A DNA stretch of 64,000 bases from Luteimicrobium album (GCF_030161555.1 NZ_BSUK01000001.1:558001-622000), one strand, 5' to 3'; counted from the first letter of the stretch, positions 45,311 through 56,082 are shown. Translations and numbers: made by a program. Notes: generated by a model not told the origin, from the letters alone.

Positions 45311-46396
45311 TCACTGTGGGACGACGGACTGGGGTACTGATGACGCGCGCCTGGCCCTCCTGCGCCTGGCGACGAGATCGGAGACGCGCGCGAGGACGGG
45401 CGTCGAGATCACCGAGACGACGAGCAGGAGCCCGATGATGATGCTGATGACATTGACGGTCACGCCCTGCAAGCGCAGCGCACTGGACAGGACCCCGATA
45501 AGGAGCACACCGGCGATCACTCCTGGGAGCCGTCCGCGGCCCCCGAAGATCGACACACCGCCGAGCAAGACGGCCGCGATGACCTGCAGCTCGAGCCCGT
45601 TCGCGTTGTCGCCGCGGGCGCTGCCGTAGCGGAGGGTGAAGTAGATGCCCGCGAGGGCCGAGACGGCCCCGGTGAGCACGAACAGCACAAGCTTGGTGCG
45701 CTTCGCGGACACGCCGCTGAACGTCGCGGCCTCGGTGCTGAGGCCGATGTCGTAGACGCCCCGGCCGAAGGGCGTGAAGTGCAGCAGCAGGACGAACACG
45801 ATCGCGAGCACCGCGAACGGGACCATGACGACGGGGATCCCGCTCGACCCGATCACCTCGGAGGCCTTGCTCGTCCAGTCCTTGGGGAAGTCGGTCACCG
45901 CCGTCGTGCCGAGCAGGCCGACCGCGATCCCTCGGTAGAGGGCGAGGGTGCCGATCGTGACCGCGAGCGACGGGAGCCCCACGTACCCGACGAGGAATCC
46001 GTTGAACGCCCCGCAGACGACGCCCACGAGCAGCGAGATCACGCAGGCGAGCGCCATGCCCGTCCCGTGCTCGTGCAGCAGGCCCATCGTGGCGCTCGAG
46101 AGCCCGACCACGCTCGCGACCGAGAGGTCGATCTCGCCGGTCACGATCACGAGAGTCATGGGCAGCGCGATCAGGAGGATCGTCGTGCTGTCCAGCAGGA
46201 GGTACTTCAGCGTGTCCGTCTCGCCGAAGTAGGGCACGTTGCTGTAGGCCCACATCGCCACGATCACGACGAGCGCGATCACCGCGGCCTCGCGGGTGAG
46301 CAGGAGGCGGCGCCACCAGGGGTGCGCGTACGCCCTGTACTGCGTCCTGGCGCCCGAGCCGACGGGCGTCGGGTTCTGTGCCGTCGTCGTGGTCAC
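45311..46396 (-). CDS. rhaQ: rhamnose ABC transporter permease RhaQ
   Basis: 361 residues, intact. RbsC-type permease with about ten helices: 'LLDSTTILLIALPMTLVIVT', 'GEIDLSVASVVGLSSATMGL', 'VGLPSLAVTIGTLALYRGIA', 'FSGVSAKRTKLVLFVLTGAV', 'VIAAVLLGGVSIFGGRGRLP'. The GTG start (46396) overlaps the stop of the paralogous permease gene. The pair forms the translocation pore with the RhaT ATPase. Assignment of P versus Q is by gene order. Confidence 0.9.
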   Translation of the reverse strand: MTTTTAQNPTPVGSGARTQYRAYAHPWWRRLLLTREAAVIALVVIVAMWAYSNVPYFGETDTLKYLLLDSTTILLIALPMTLVIVTGEIDLSVASVVGLSSATMGLLHEHGTGMALACVISLLVGVVCGAFNGFLVGYVGLPSLAVTIGTLALYRGIAVGLLGTTAVTDFPKDWTSKASEVIGSSGIPVVMVPFAVLAIVFVLLLHFTPFGRGVYDIGLSTEAATFSGVSAKRTKLVLFVLTGAVSALAGIYFTLRYGSARGDNANGLELQVIAAVLLGGVSIFGGRGRLPGVIAGVLLIGVLSSALRLQGVTVNVISIIIGLLLVVSVISTPVLARVSDLVARRRRARRASSVPQSVVPQ

Positions 46397-47475
46397 TGCT
46401 CGTCCCTCGCTTCGATGAGTTGGCGGGCCTGTCTGGCCGCGAAGATCCGGTCGAGCACGATCGCGCCGATGATGAGGGCCCCGACGAGGGCCTGCTGCCA
46501 GAAGTCGGAGATGCCGACCATCGGGAGTGCACGGTTGATCGTGACGAGAAGGACCGCGCCGACCGCGGCCCCCAGACCGTGCCGCTTCCGCCGAAGATCG
46601 CCACACCACCGATGACGGCGGCGGCGACCGCCTGGAGCTCGATCCCCGTGCCGGCGTCCGAGCTCACCGTGCCGTAGCGCGCCGCGTAGATGACGCCGGC
46701 GAGGCCCGCGAGCGCGCCGCTGAGCACGAACGCGCCGATCACGCGGCGCCGCACGGGCAGACCGTAGAGGACCGCGGCGTCGGGGTCGGAGCCCACGGCG
46801 TAGAGCTCGCGTCCGCTCCGTGCCGTCTGAAGGAAGTAGCCGACGATCACGACGATCAGTGCCGCGAGGACGAAGAGGACCGGGATGGAGAGAATCTGCT
46901 TGGTCCCGAGGCTGAGGAAGCTCTCCGGCATGTCGGATGCGTTGATCCTGCTGCTTCCGGCCCAGGTCAGGACGATCCCGCGGTAGATGTACAGGGTGCC
47001 CAGCGTGATGACGAGGGCGGGGACCCTGCCGAGCGCCACGACGAGACCGTTCGCAAGCCCGAGCACACCGCCGACGGCGAGCCCCGCCAGGAAGACGAGC
47101 ACGACCGGGGTGCCGGGATGGTCGATGAAGATCCGCCCCGTCAGGTACGCGGTGAGCCCGAGCACCGAACCCACGGACAGGTCGACGTTGCGCGTGATGA
47201 TGACGACGGTCTGACCTGCGGCGAGGACGAGCAGCATCGACGGCGTGAGGAGCAGGTCGCGCCAGCCGCTCGCACTGAACACGAATCCCGGGTTCTTGAT
47301 CGTGGCCGCGAGGACGATCACGACCAGCACCGCGAAGATCGAGATCTCCCGCGAGTGCAGGAGCGTCTTGACCAGGCGCTCGCGTGGAGGGCGAGCTGGG
47401 CTCGACGAGGAGCGTGGTCCCGTCGTCGTGCGCGTCGGGTACCGCGTCGGGGCGCGTCTGCGTCTGCGGCGCCAT
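46393..47475 (-). CDS. rhaP: rhamnose ABC transporter permease RhaP (two frame breaks)
   Basis: About 361 residues. RbsC-type permease: 'LLTPSMLLVLAAGQTVVIIT', 'RNVDLSVGSVLGLTAYLTGR', 'GRVPALVITLGTLYIYRGIV', 'AVAAAVIGGVAIFGGSGTVW', then 'RALPMVGISDFWQQALVGAL'. The N-terminal 'MAPQTQTRPDAVPDAHDDGT' and the last helix are in other frames. One base near 47392 and one in the CCCCC run at 46569-46573 restore them. ATG 47475 overlaps the RhaT stop (TGATG). Confidence 0.9.
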   Translation of the reverse strand: MAPQTQTRPDAVPDAHDDGTTLLVEPSSPSTRAPGQDAPALAGDLDLRGAGRDRPRGHDQEPGIRVQCERLARPAPHAVDAARPRRRSDRRHHHAQRRPVRGFGARAHRVPDGADLHRPSRHPGRARLPGGARRRRCARACERSRRGARQGPRPRHHAGHPVHLPRDRPDLGRKQQDQRIRHAGELPQPRDQADSLHPGPLRPRGTDRRDRRLLPSDGTERTRALRRGLRPRRRGPLRSARAAPRDRRVRAQRRARGPRRRHLRGALRHGELGRRHGDRAPGGRRRRHRWCGDLRRKRHGLGAAVGAVLLVTINRALPMVGISDFWQQALVGALIIGAIVLDRIFAARQARQLIEARDEQ

Positions 47476-48995
47476 CAGGCGGCCTCCTCGTCGTTCCGGT
47501 CTCGGGTGGCGGCGGCCATCACACGCTCGGGGGTGGCCTCGTCGCGGGGCAGGTCGGCCGTCAGCCGTCCTTCGCGGACCACGAGGACCCGGTCGGCCAT
47601 GCCGAGCACCTCCGGCAGCTCCGACGAGATCATGAGGATCGCCAGGCCTCGCCCGGCCAGCTCGGACAGGAGCCGGTGGACCTCGGCCTTGGTGCCGACG
47701 TCGATGCCGCGCGTCGGCTCGTCGATGATGAGCAGGTCGGGCTCGGTGGCGAGCCACTTCGCGAGGACGACCTTCTGCTGGTTCCCGCCGCTCATGGTCT
47801 TGGCGGCCATGTCGAGCGCGCCCGTCTTGACCTCGAGCCGCGCGGCCCACGGGGCGACCGCCCTGTTCTCGCGGGCTCGGGTCAGCAGCCCGGCGCGCGT
47901 CAGGTGGGTCCGGATGACGGAGGCGATGTTCTCCGCGACCGTCCCCTCGGTGACGAGGCCCTGATGACGGCGGTCCTCGGGGACGAACGCCATGCCGGCC
48001 CGGATCGCGGCGCGGGGGTCGGACGCCGGGACGGCCTTGCCGCGCATCGTGACGGAGCCGGCGTCGTACCGGTCGACGCCGAAGACGGCGCGCGCGATCT
48101 CGCTGCGGCCCGCGCCCACGAGGCCCGCGAGCCCGACGATCTCTCCGCGCCGGACCGTGAACGAGACGTCGTGGAACACGCCGGTGGACGTCAGCCCCTC
48201 GACCTCGAGGACGACCTCGCCGACCTCGGTCTCCTGCTTGGGGAACAGGTCGGAGACCTCGCGCCCCACCATCAGCCCGACGATCTCGGGGACGTCGGTC
48301 TCCGCCGTCGGGCGCGTGGCGATGTAGGCGCCGTCGCGCATCACGGTGATCGTGTCGCAGAGCGAGAAGACCTCGTCGAAGCGGTGGGAGATGAAGACGA
48401 TCGCGCGGCCCTCGTCACGCAGGCGGCGCGCGACGGCGAAGAGCCGGTCGACCTCGACGCCGGACAACGCCGCCGTGGGCTCGTCCATGATCAGGACCCT
48501 GGCGTCGAGCGAGATCGCCTTGGCGATCTCGATGATCTGCTGGTCGGCGATCGACAGGCCGAGCGCGGGACGCCGCGGGTCGATCCGGACGCCCAGGCCC
48601 CGGAACAACCGGTCGGCCTCCGCGTACATGGCGGGCTTGTCGATGCGGCGACCGCTCTTGAGGAGCTGGCGCCCCATGAAGATGTTCTCGGTGACCGACA
48701 GGTCGGGGAAGAGCGTGGGTTCCTGGTAGATGACGGCGATGCCCGCGGCTTTGGAGTCGGCCGTCGACGTGAAGTCCACGTCCTCGCCATCGAGGCGGAA
48801 CGTGCCGCCGTCGCGCCGGTGCACCCCGGCAGCGATCTTGACGAGCGTGGACTTGCCGGCGCCGTTCTCGCCGACGAGGGCGTGGACGGAGCCGCGCGAG
48901 ACGGCGAGGGTGCCCGACCGCAGCGCGACGACCGCGCCGAACGACTTGCTCACGTCACGGAGCTCGAGGACGGGAGCGTCCGGGTTCGAGGCCAT
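47475..48995 (-). CDS. rhaT: rhamnose ABC transporter ATPase RhaT
   Basis: 506 residues with two ATPase domains, as in sugar importers of the Rbs type. N-domain: Walker A 'ALVGENGAGKSTLVKIAAGV', 'LGLSIADQQIIEIAKAISLD', Walker B 'VLIMDEPTAALSGVEVDRLF'. C-domain: 'GEIVGLAGLVGAGRSEIARA' and 'KTMSGGNQQKVVLAKWLATE', 'LLIIDEPTRGIDVGTKAEVH'. ATG 48995 is preferred over the ATG two codons upstream because GGAGG lies eight bases before it. First gene of the nine-gene operon, divergent from the LacI regulator. Confidence 0.93.
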   Translation of the reverse strand: MASNPDAPVLELRDVSKSFGAVVALRSGTLAVSRGSVHALVGENGAGKSTLVKIAAGVHRRDGGTFRLDGEDVDFTSTADSKAAGIAVIYQEPTLFPDLSVTENIFMGRQLLKSGRRIDKPAMYAEADRLFRGLGVRIDPRRPALGLSIADQQIIEIAKAISLDARVLIMDEPTAALSGVEVDRLFAVARRLRDEGRAIVFISHRFDEVFSLCDTITVMRDGAYIATRPTAETDVPEIVGLMVGREVSDLFPKQETEVGEVVLEVEGLTSTGVFHDVSFTVRRGEIVGLAGLVGAGRSEIARAVFGVDRYDAGSVTMRGKAVPASDPRAAIRAGMAFVPEDRRHQGLVTEGTVAENIASVIRTHLTRAGLLTRARENRAVAPWAARLEVKTGALDMAAKTMSGGNQQKVVLAKWLATEPDLLIIDEPTRGIDVGTKAEVHRLLSELAGRGLAILMISSELPEVLGMADRVLVVREGRLTADLPRDEATPERVMAAATRDRNDEEAA

Positions 48996-49017
48996 GCGCA
49001 TCGCCTCCCTTCTTCGT

Positions 49018-49029
49018 TGAAAGGTTTCA
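49018..49029. promoter_or_regulatory. LacI-type operator candidate upstream of rhaT
   Basis: TGAAA-GG-TTTCA lies 23 bp upstream of the rhaT start. It is close to the TGAAANNTTTCA operators of many LacI-family sugar repressors. A weaker related site (TGAGCGTTTCA) occurs at 49106-49116, before the regulator gene. Confidence 0.55.
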
Positions 49030-49140
49030 CAACACGAGCAATCTACGAAGCCCACATCGTGGTGTCAAGGCTCCCTGGCGCGCGCTTCTGCACTACGCTG
49101 CAGTTTGAGCGTTTCAGTTTGATAACGAAGGGACCTCACC

Positions 49141-50174
49141 GTGGTCGAACCCTCGCCCGGCCCCGGCCGACGCGCGTCGGTCAAGGACGTCGCCGCCGCC
49201 GCCGGCGTCTCGCTCGGCACCGTCTCCAACGTCCTCAACCGCCCCGAGCGCGTGAGCGCCACGACCCGCGACCGCGTCGAGCGCGCCATGGCGGACCTCG
49301 AGTTCGTCCGCAACGAGTCGGCGCGCACGCTCCGCGCGGGGCACAGCAGCACCCTCGCCTACGTCATGCTCGACGCCGGGAACCCGTTCTTCACCGACGT
49401 CGCCCAGGGCATCGAGCAGGTCGCCGAGGCCGCCGGGCTCTCCTTGTTCCTCTGCACCAGCGACAACCGCCCCACGCGCGAGGTCGCGCACCTCCAGCAC
49501 CTCCAGCAGCACCAGGCGCAGGGCGTCCTCGTCACCCCCGTCGACCCCGACTCCCCCGCGCTCGACGAGGTCGTCGGACGTGGTACCCCCTCGTCCTCAT
49601 CGACCGCGCCCGCGCCGCCGACGACCTGTGCTCCGTGTCCGTCGACGACGAGCTCGGCGGACGGCTCGCCGTCGAGCACCTCGTGGACCTCGGGCACACG
49701 CGGGTCGCCTTCGCGGGCGGGCCCCTGACCATCGGGCAGGTCCGCGACCGGTACGAGGGCGCCGTCGCCGCCTGGCACGACGCCGGCCTGCCGCCCGAAG
49801 ACCTCACACTCATCCCGTGCAGCGCCCTCACCATCGCCGAGGGCCGGGCCGCCGGCGAGCAGCTCGCCGGCGTGCCGCGCAAGCGACGCCCCACGGCGGT
49901 CTTCTGCGCCAACGACCTCATCGCGCTCGGGCTGCTCCAGCAGGCCATCGGCCGCGGCTGGAAGGTCCCCGACGACCTCGCGATCGTCGGCTACGACGAC
50001 ATCGTCTTCGCCGGCGCCGCCGCCGTGCCGCTGACGTCCGTCCGCCAGCCGCGCGAAGAGCTCGGCCGCACCGCCGCGCGGCTCGTGCTCGACGAGTCCG
50101 GCAACCCCGAGCACCGGCACGAGCAGGTCGTGTTCACGCCCGCGCTCGTCGCGAGGGCGTCCACCATCGGCTGA
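49141..50174 (+). CDS. LacI-family regulator of the rhamnose operon (frame break)
   Basis: About 345 residues. HTH 'RASVKDVAAAAGVSLGTVSN' and hinge 'VLNRPERVSATTRDRVERAM', then the sugar-binding domain 'TLAYVMLDAGNPFFTDVAQG', 'CSVSVDDELGGRLAVEHLVD', 'TAVFCANDLIALGLLQQAIG', 'LAIVGYDDIVFAGAAAVPLT'. The two halves rejoin with one base near 49580 ('RGTWYPLVLIDRARAADDLC'). GTG start 49141. Divergent from rhaT with palindromic half-sites between; the effector is presumably L-rhamnose or rhamnulose. Confidence 0.88.
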
Positions 50175-50211
50175 CGCTCCGTTCGCTGCCGAGGTGACGT
50201 GGTGGGGTCCA

Positions 50212-50278
50212 CGAGTCAGCGGGTTTCGTCCGAGTCAGCGGAGAATTCGCGCTGACTCGGACGAAACACGCTGACTCG
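50212..50278. repeat. 29-bp-arm palindrome built from four CGAGTCAGCG units
   Basis: Left arm 50212-50240 and right arm 50250-50278 are complementary except at one position, with the 9-base loop GAGAATTCG. Each arm contains CGAGTCAGCG (or CGCTGACTCG) twice, separated by GGTTTCGTC or its counterpart. It lies between two convergent genes and may act as a bidirectional terminator, but the internal duplication is unusual. Confidence 0.8.
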
Positions 50279-50285
50279 GCGACGA

Positions 50286-50326
50286 CGACGGGCCCGACGC
50301 CGCGAGGAGCGACGCCGGGCCCGTCG
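50286..50326 (-). terminator. hairpin after the glycosidase gene
   Basis: CGACGGGCCCG and CGGGCCCGTCG (11 bp, perfect) are separated by 19 bases, 15 bases downstream of the corrected glycosidase stop at 50341. Confidence 0.65.
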
Positions 50327-50340
50327 ACCCGCCGGTCGGG

Positions 50341-53300
50341 TCAGCCGAGCTTCTTCCAGGGGCCGTTCGCGGCCCCGGCTTCTCGTTCCGCGTCCACCAC
50401 TGCGCGACGTAGGCCACGCCGTCGTAGACCGCCTTGTCACCCGCGTCGAAGATCCGCGACGGAGTCCAGGCCGCGGTCCCGTCCGCGGTCGTCGCGATCT
50501 CCTGCCACGGCCCGTTCACATCACCGGGCTTCTGGTTCTGCGTCCACCACGACGCGAGCCACGTCGACCCGCCGTAGGAGACCTCGTCACCGGTCGCGTA
50601 GGCCGTCGACGCGTCCCACGCCGGGGTCTTCGGGGCGTTGTCGACACTCACCTTCTCGGTGACCGTCGTCTTGTTCCCCGCATCGTCCGTCGCCGTCACG
50701 AGCAACGTGTGCATCCCGTCCGCGACCGTGGTCGAGTCCCAGGTGAACGTCTGCTCGCCCGCCTTCGGCGACGCCGCATACGACAACCCCGCCGAGTCGA
50801 CCCGCAGGTTGTACGCCTTCAGACCCTGACCGGCCAGGTCCACCGACACCGCGACCTTCCCCGACACCGTCGCCCCGTCCTTCGGAGTCACGAATGACAA
50901 CCGCGGGGCGTTGTTGACCGTGAACGAGACCTTCTTCTCGGTCGTCTTCCCGTTGGTCCCCACCGCGTCGACCTTCAACCCGTACGCACCGTTCGCCAGG
51001 GTCGTGGTGTCCACCACCAGCGTCGGGTGCAGCCCCGCGTTCGACGAACCCGGAGCCTTCGTGTTGTCCGTGACCCACACCTGACCCGAGCCCTTGTTCA
51101 GCTCGACGTACGTGTACGACACGTCCTTCGCCTCACCACCCAGATCCACGGTGAACGTCACCTTCCCCGACACCGTGTCACCGTCACCGACCGACACCTT
51201 GTCGATCGACGGACCGACCTCGTCGCCCCCGTCGTCGCCGCCCGAGCCGACCGTCACCGTGGCCGAGGCCTTGATATCGGTCCCGTCCACGGTGCCGGCG
51301 ACCTGGAACGTGCCCTCCTTCGCGTACTGCGCGGGGTCGACCGCCGCCCACTGCACGGCCACGCCGCTCTGGCGCGTGCCGTCGTTGTACTGGACGGTGA
51401 CAGTGGCAGGCAGCTGCGGCGCCTTTCCGACGGCCGTCGTGACCTGCACGGGGCTGACGGTCGTGATCGTCTGCCCGAGGGCCGACCGCACCCAGACCGT
51501 CGCGGTGGCGGCGAGCGTGGTGCCGGCGACCGTCCCGGAGACCGCGACGGAGCCCTCCTGCGCAAGGTCCGCCGGGTCGACGGCGTCCCACGTCACGGGC
51601 GTCGCGACGCGCGCCCCGTCGGGGTACACGACGTCGACGCTCTTCGGCAGCGTCGGCGCCTTGCCGATCGTGGTGCGCACGTCGACGGGGTCGATCGACT
51701 CCGCGGAGGCCGCGAACACCCGCCACTCGCTGACGCCGACGGCGGAGTAAGCCGAGCCGGCCGCGTTGGGCAGAGCGTCGAACGTCGCCCGCAGGCGCGT
51801 CGTCGTGACCGCGTCGAACGTGACCTCGTTCGTGGCGTCCCGCTTGACCCCGTACCCGGACGGGTTCGTGACGTCGGCCCAGTCGCCGGCGCCACTGGCC
51901 GCCGAGTCGTCCCAGTACTGGAGCCTCCAGCCCTTCGGGACGGACACGCCGCTCCCGCCGGACGTGCTGTCGTACCAGAAGTCGATCGACGTCCGGTCGA
52001 CCCGCACGGGCTGGTCGAACGTGTACTGGAGCCAGCGCGTCGCCGGCTCGGCACCCGTCCACGTGCCCCACAGGTCGGTCTGGTTGCCGCCCGAGTAGAA
52101 CGCCGGCTTGCCGTCGTTGACCGCGTTGACGCTGTTCCACGACGCCGTGTAGCTCGCCGTGGGCTTCCCGTTCGGCGCGATGTTGATCTCGCCCTCGGCG
52201 AGCGCCGTACCGTGCACGACGACGTCCGCGGTGTCCGTCTTGTCGCCCTGGCTCGCAGTCAGCCGCAGCGTGTAGCTGCCTGCCTTCGAGAACCGGACCA
52301 CCGTGGAAGCCGCGTGCTCGCTCACGAACGACGCCTTGCCGCCGTCGGGCGCGGAGACGACGCTCCACTGCGCGGTGACGGGCGTGGCGCTCGCGCCCGC
52401 GCCCTGGGCGAGACCCAGGAGGCGCGCCGACCCGGTCTGGTTGTAGGTCGAGTCGACCCACGCGTCCGCGTGCGGGCCCGTGGCTGTCGGGGCGGGCGCC
52501 TGGGCACCCGTCGAGAACGCCTGGACCTCCTTGATCCCCGTCTTGGCACCGGCCGCGTGCTGCACCGTGACGCGCAGCTTCTCGGCCTTCACCTGCGGGA
52601 ACTGCACGTGGTTGTAGTTGGCCTGCGGGTAGACGGGGCTGCGGGCCTCGTCAGGCACGGGCTTCCAGCCGGAACCGTCGTCGTACTCGACGAGGTACTG
52701 CGACGGCGCCGCGTACCCGGGGTCGGTCCCGCTCGACGACGTCCGGTAGAAGTACACGCGCACGTCGTCGACCGGCACGGCGGCCCCGCCGTCGGCGAGG
52801 TCGATCGTCAGCGAGTCGCTCGCGTTCGACGAGCCCGCGGTGCCCCAGTAGGAGGTCATCGTGGTCAGGCCGTCGACGGCCTGCTTCGCGGCGTGGCCGC
52901 TCGCGTCGAAGGTCGACGTGACTGGCTTGCCCGCCGCGACGTCCGTGGCCTTCTCGTCGCTCGGAGCGGCCGCGGTCCCGGCCTTCGCCAGGGCGTCGAC
53001 GACGCGCGAGCCGGCGGCCAGCGGGACGTCCTGCGCGTCCGTGAGCCCCGCCGTGGACACGTTGCTCGCGGTCACGCCGTCGTCGGTCTGGACCGTCCCC
53101 GTGGTCGGGTCGTAGACGACGTGCGACAGCTTGTCGACGGTGAAGATGAGCTTGCCGTCCAGGAACGCCGAGTAGCCCTCGGGCACGTCGTCGCCGTAGT
53201 ACTTCGTGCCGCCCGGCTCGTCCCACGTGATCGTGAGGTTCTTGCCGTGGTAGCTGAGGTTGTCGGCGGCGAAGTGGTCCCAGTCGATGTCGATCGGGTC

Positions 53301-55568
53301 CAGCTCGAGCTTGTCGTCCGTGCGCGGCCGCAGACCCATCGCGTCCTCGATCATCGTCCAGTTCGTGGTGCCGAGCTGGGTGTGGTGGATCCAGGAGCGG
53401 TAGCCGATGTTCTGCGGGTCGGCGCTGCCGTCGGACCAGAACTCGTTCTGGTCGGGGTACCGGTTGTCGCCGTTGTTCTGGTAGTGCGCCCAGGCGTTCC
53501 AGTAGAGCAGCTTCTTGTACGAGTCCGCATCGATCGCGTCCGTCGGGTAGTTGTGCAGGACGCTGTCGAACAGCCGGAACGTCACGGTCGAGTTGATGAT
53601 CGAGAAGTTGTTGCTCCCCGGGTGCCCCGCCGCCGCTGCCTCGGCCTTGTCGGACTGGTCCGCCGTGTAGAACGGGAAGACCGGGAACTCCTTGTCGTCC
53701 GCGAAGAGTCGCAGGGCGTCGTCGTAGTCGTCCGTGTAGTCCGCGTCACCCGGCTTCGGCATGAGGCCGACGCTGTACGGGTAGTAGTTGTTGATCTCCT
53801 TCCACGGCACCTGGGTCCCCGAGACCGTGCTCGACAAGAGCAGCTTGTCCTTCGAGTCCCAGAGCGTGTCGAGGACGGCGTCCTTGACCTTCTGGGCGGT
53901 GTCGTCGAGCGCGGCGGCACGGTCGTCGTCGCCCGCGACCCGGAACGCCTCGGCGCCGGCCTTGGCACCGCTGAACACGTACGCGCTCTCCGGCCGGTCG
54001 AGCTTCTGACCCGGCTGGTAGTCGAACGACACGGCGTCGGCGTCGTTGCCCGTCCACGCGTTCCAGTTCGTGTCGAGCAGGTAGTTGTGGTTGCTGTCCA
54101 TCGTGGCCAGCTCGCCCGCCGTGTCCCGCTCGGCGTAGGTGCCGATCTGCTCCGCGACCGACGCCGGGCCGCCGTGGACCTGGTACGACTGCCACGCCGA
54201 CTCGGAGATGTACTGCGTGTGGCTCGCGCTCCAGTTCGCCGGGTCCCCCGGGTTGTCGCGGTACTGGCCCTGCGAACCGGCGGTCTCGCCCTGCGACAGC
54301 CACGTCCCGTACGAGTACGCGGGGTCGCGCAGGTACTTGAGGTCGTCGATGAACATGCCGGCCGTCAGGTCGATCGCGTTGTTGTAGCCCAGCGCGCCCT
54401 CGACGGACGTCGGGAACTGGTAGTCGTTGCCCGGCACGTTCGCGTCGAGGAAGTTGAAGCGCAGGAGCCACCAGCGGTAGAAGAGCGTCTTGTCGATGTT
54501 GTCCTCGGGCGTGTCCAGGTAGGGGATGTTGTCGACCCACCACTGGTTGTACGCCGTGACGTGCTTCGTGTACGCGGCCGCGGGCGTGGCGTCGCGGTAG
54601 GTGTCGTAGTCGGTGCGCGACTCGGGGATCTCCTTGGTCACGAAGCCCATCTGGACCTTCGTCGTGACCGAGCCCGTCGCGGGCACGGACAGGTCGCGGG
54701 TCAACGCGCCGTCGTCGGGGGTGAACCCGTCGCCCGACAGCCGCGGGAAGACGGTCGTGATGTTGTTGAGCGCGGTCACGGAGCCGGTCAGCTCGTCGCC
54801 GTCCTTCTGCGTCGCGAACGCCGACGATGCCTGAACCGTCACGGTCCGCGCCTTGCCGTCCGCGGAGCTCACCGCGAGCTCGGTGATCGCCACGTCGTTC
54901 TGCGTGATGAACTTCGTCTCGACCACGCTGAGGGTCTTGTCGGCGCTGGTGAACGTCGAGCGCCAGTACGACGGCGTCTGCTTGCGTTCCGCCGGGACCT
55001 CGGTGAGCGTGACCGGCTTCCCGTCGACGAGCACCTTGAGCGTGTAGGCGCCCGTGCCGCCCGAGATCGTCTCCCAGTACGCCACCTCGCCACCGAAGCC
55101 GAGGGTGCCGGGGGTGTGCGTCTTCATGAAGACCGCACGACCGCGCGAGAACAGGTACTGGTTGGCGTCGCCGTTGGAGCCGCCCGGCTGGTTGCCGGTC
55201 CGGGCGAGCATCTTGTCGATCCAGAAGTCGTGGGCCGTGTCGGTCCCTGCGCCTGCGGCCTTGTCGGCGTCGAAGATGGCCTGGAGCTGACCCTGGGGGT
55301 GGAAGCCGGTGCCCTCGTCGGGCACGGGGTGGTCGCTGCCGGAGAACGTCGGGAAGCCGATGTCGGCGTTCGCCGCGTCCGCGCGCTGCGGGGTCAGAAG
55401 ACCGAAAAGGCTTGTCGCCGCCAGGGCGGCGGCTGCTGTGCCGGCGGTCAGACGGGCGGCTGCGCCTCCCGTGGGGAGGGCCAGGGCCGACAGCGACGAC
55501 GCCGCTCCTCCTGGCCCTGACCTCCCTGACAGCCTGGCTGAACTGCGCGTTCGTCGGTGCGCGTGCAT
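50341..55568 (-). CDS. secreted multi-domain (alpha/alpha)6 glycoside hydrolase with carbohydrate-binding modules
   Basis: About 1,742 residues. Signal peptide (residues ~1-65 with 'LTAGTAAAALAATSLFGLLT'). Catalytic part ~70-820 resembles MGH1/GH63-clan barrels: 'LGYNNAIDLTAGMFIDDLKY', 'DQNEFWSDGSADPQNIGYRS', 'WIHHTQLGTTNWTMIEDAMG'. Then a discoidin-type (F5/8C) module (~895-1020), an Ig-like domain, a second discoidin ('GKPTASYTASWNSVNAVND'), two bacterial Ig-like domains ('DVRTTIGKAPTLPKSVDVVY'), two further Ig-like domains, and two CBM5/12 chitin-type modules ('YATGDEVSYGGSTWLASWWT' and a homologue). One G in the CCCC run at 50373-50376 restores the end 'ANGPWKKLG'. The exact GH family and substrate are uncertain. 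Confidence 0.8.
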
Positions 55569-55675
55569 GCTCTCTCCTCGTCGAGATGGGCTGGTCAGCG
55601 TCGAACATGCCATACCCGAAAGAGTGACGCAATGGTTTTCGGTGTTTTCGGTCGTTCACGATGGTGGCCGGGTCC

Positions 55676-55772
55676 GCGGGTGGGTGCGGCGAGGTGGTTC
55701 GGGCTGTCGTGCTTCGGCCCGGGGGCCGTGCGCACTCCTTGACGCCCTTCACCACCTCCCCGCACCCACCCG
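55676..55772 (-). repeat. structured intergenic repeat, copy C
   Basis: A 97-bp hairpin in the same orientation as copy B, in the 695-bp gap between the glycosidase start and a LacI gene. It keeps the core (GTCAAGGAG, GCACGGCCCCC, GGGCCG, GCACGACAGCCCGA on the minus strand) with a one-base shorter apical loop. A single GCCGACGGTGACG motif follows at 55798-55810. Confidence 0.8.
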
Positions 55773-55818
55773 TTCGGCCGTCGTCTCGCGTTTCCGACGC
55801 CGACGGTGACGCGCGCCG

Positions 55819-55834
55819 TCGTGACCGGTCACGA
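55819..55834. repeat. 16-bp perfect palindrome TCGTGACCGGTCACGA
   Basis: Exact self-complementary 16-mer in the gap between copy C and the large palindrome at 56.1 kb, overlapping no gene. It could be a regulator binding site; no partner is evident. Confidence 0.6.
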
Positions 55835-56082
55835 TCGGCACCGAATACGCCCGGACGCTGCCGATCGCGCCCTCTCGCTCGCCGACGACGACGCCGGCCG
55901 CGCCCGAAGTGACGTGGCTGCTGATCCCATGCTGGGCGCCGTGGGCCTCTGGTCGACCTGGTGTCCGGGTGCACGCGCGAGGCGGCGCTGTCAGCGTCGG
56001 CGCACGGGGCTCGCCGACGCCGAACCGGGCGCCGCTGCAGGTCCTGGGCGGGTGACCGGTCGTGGAGGTGGGCCGACGGCGG

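Noticed and set aside
47118..50174. A plus-strand open frame of more than 1,000 codons over rhaT/rhaP
   Set aside because: Only the last part (49.6-50.17 kb) matches a family (LacI). The rest is the antisense shadow of clear transporter genes, as expected at this GC content.
51027..55520. A plus-strand frame of nearly 1,500 codons opposite the glycosidase gene
   Set aside because: Composition is Arg/Val/Gly-rich with no domains; the minus strand carries recognisable catalytic and binding modules throughout.
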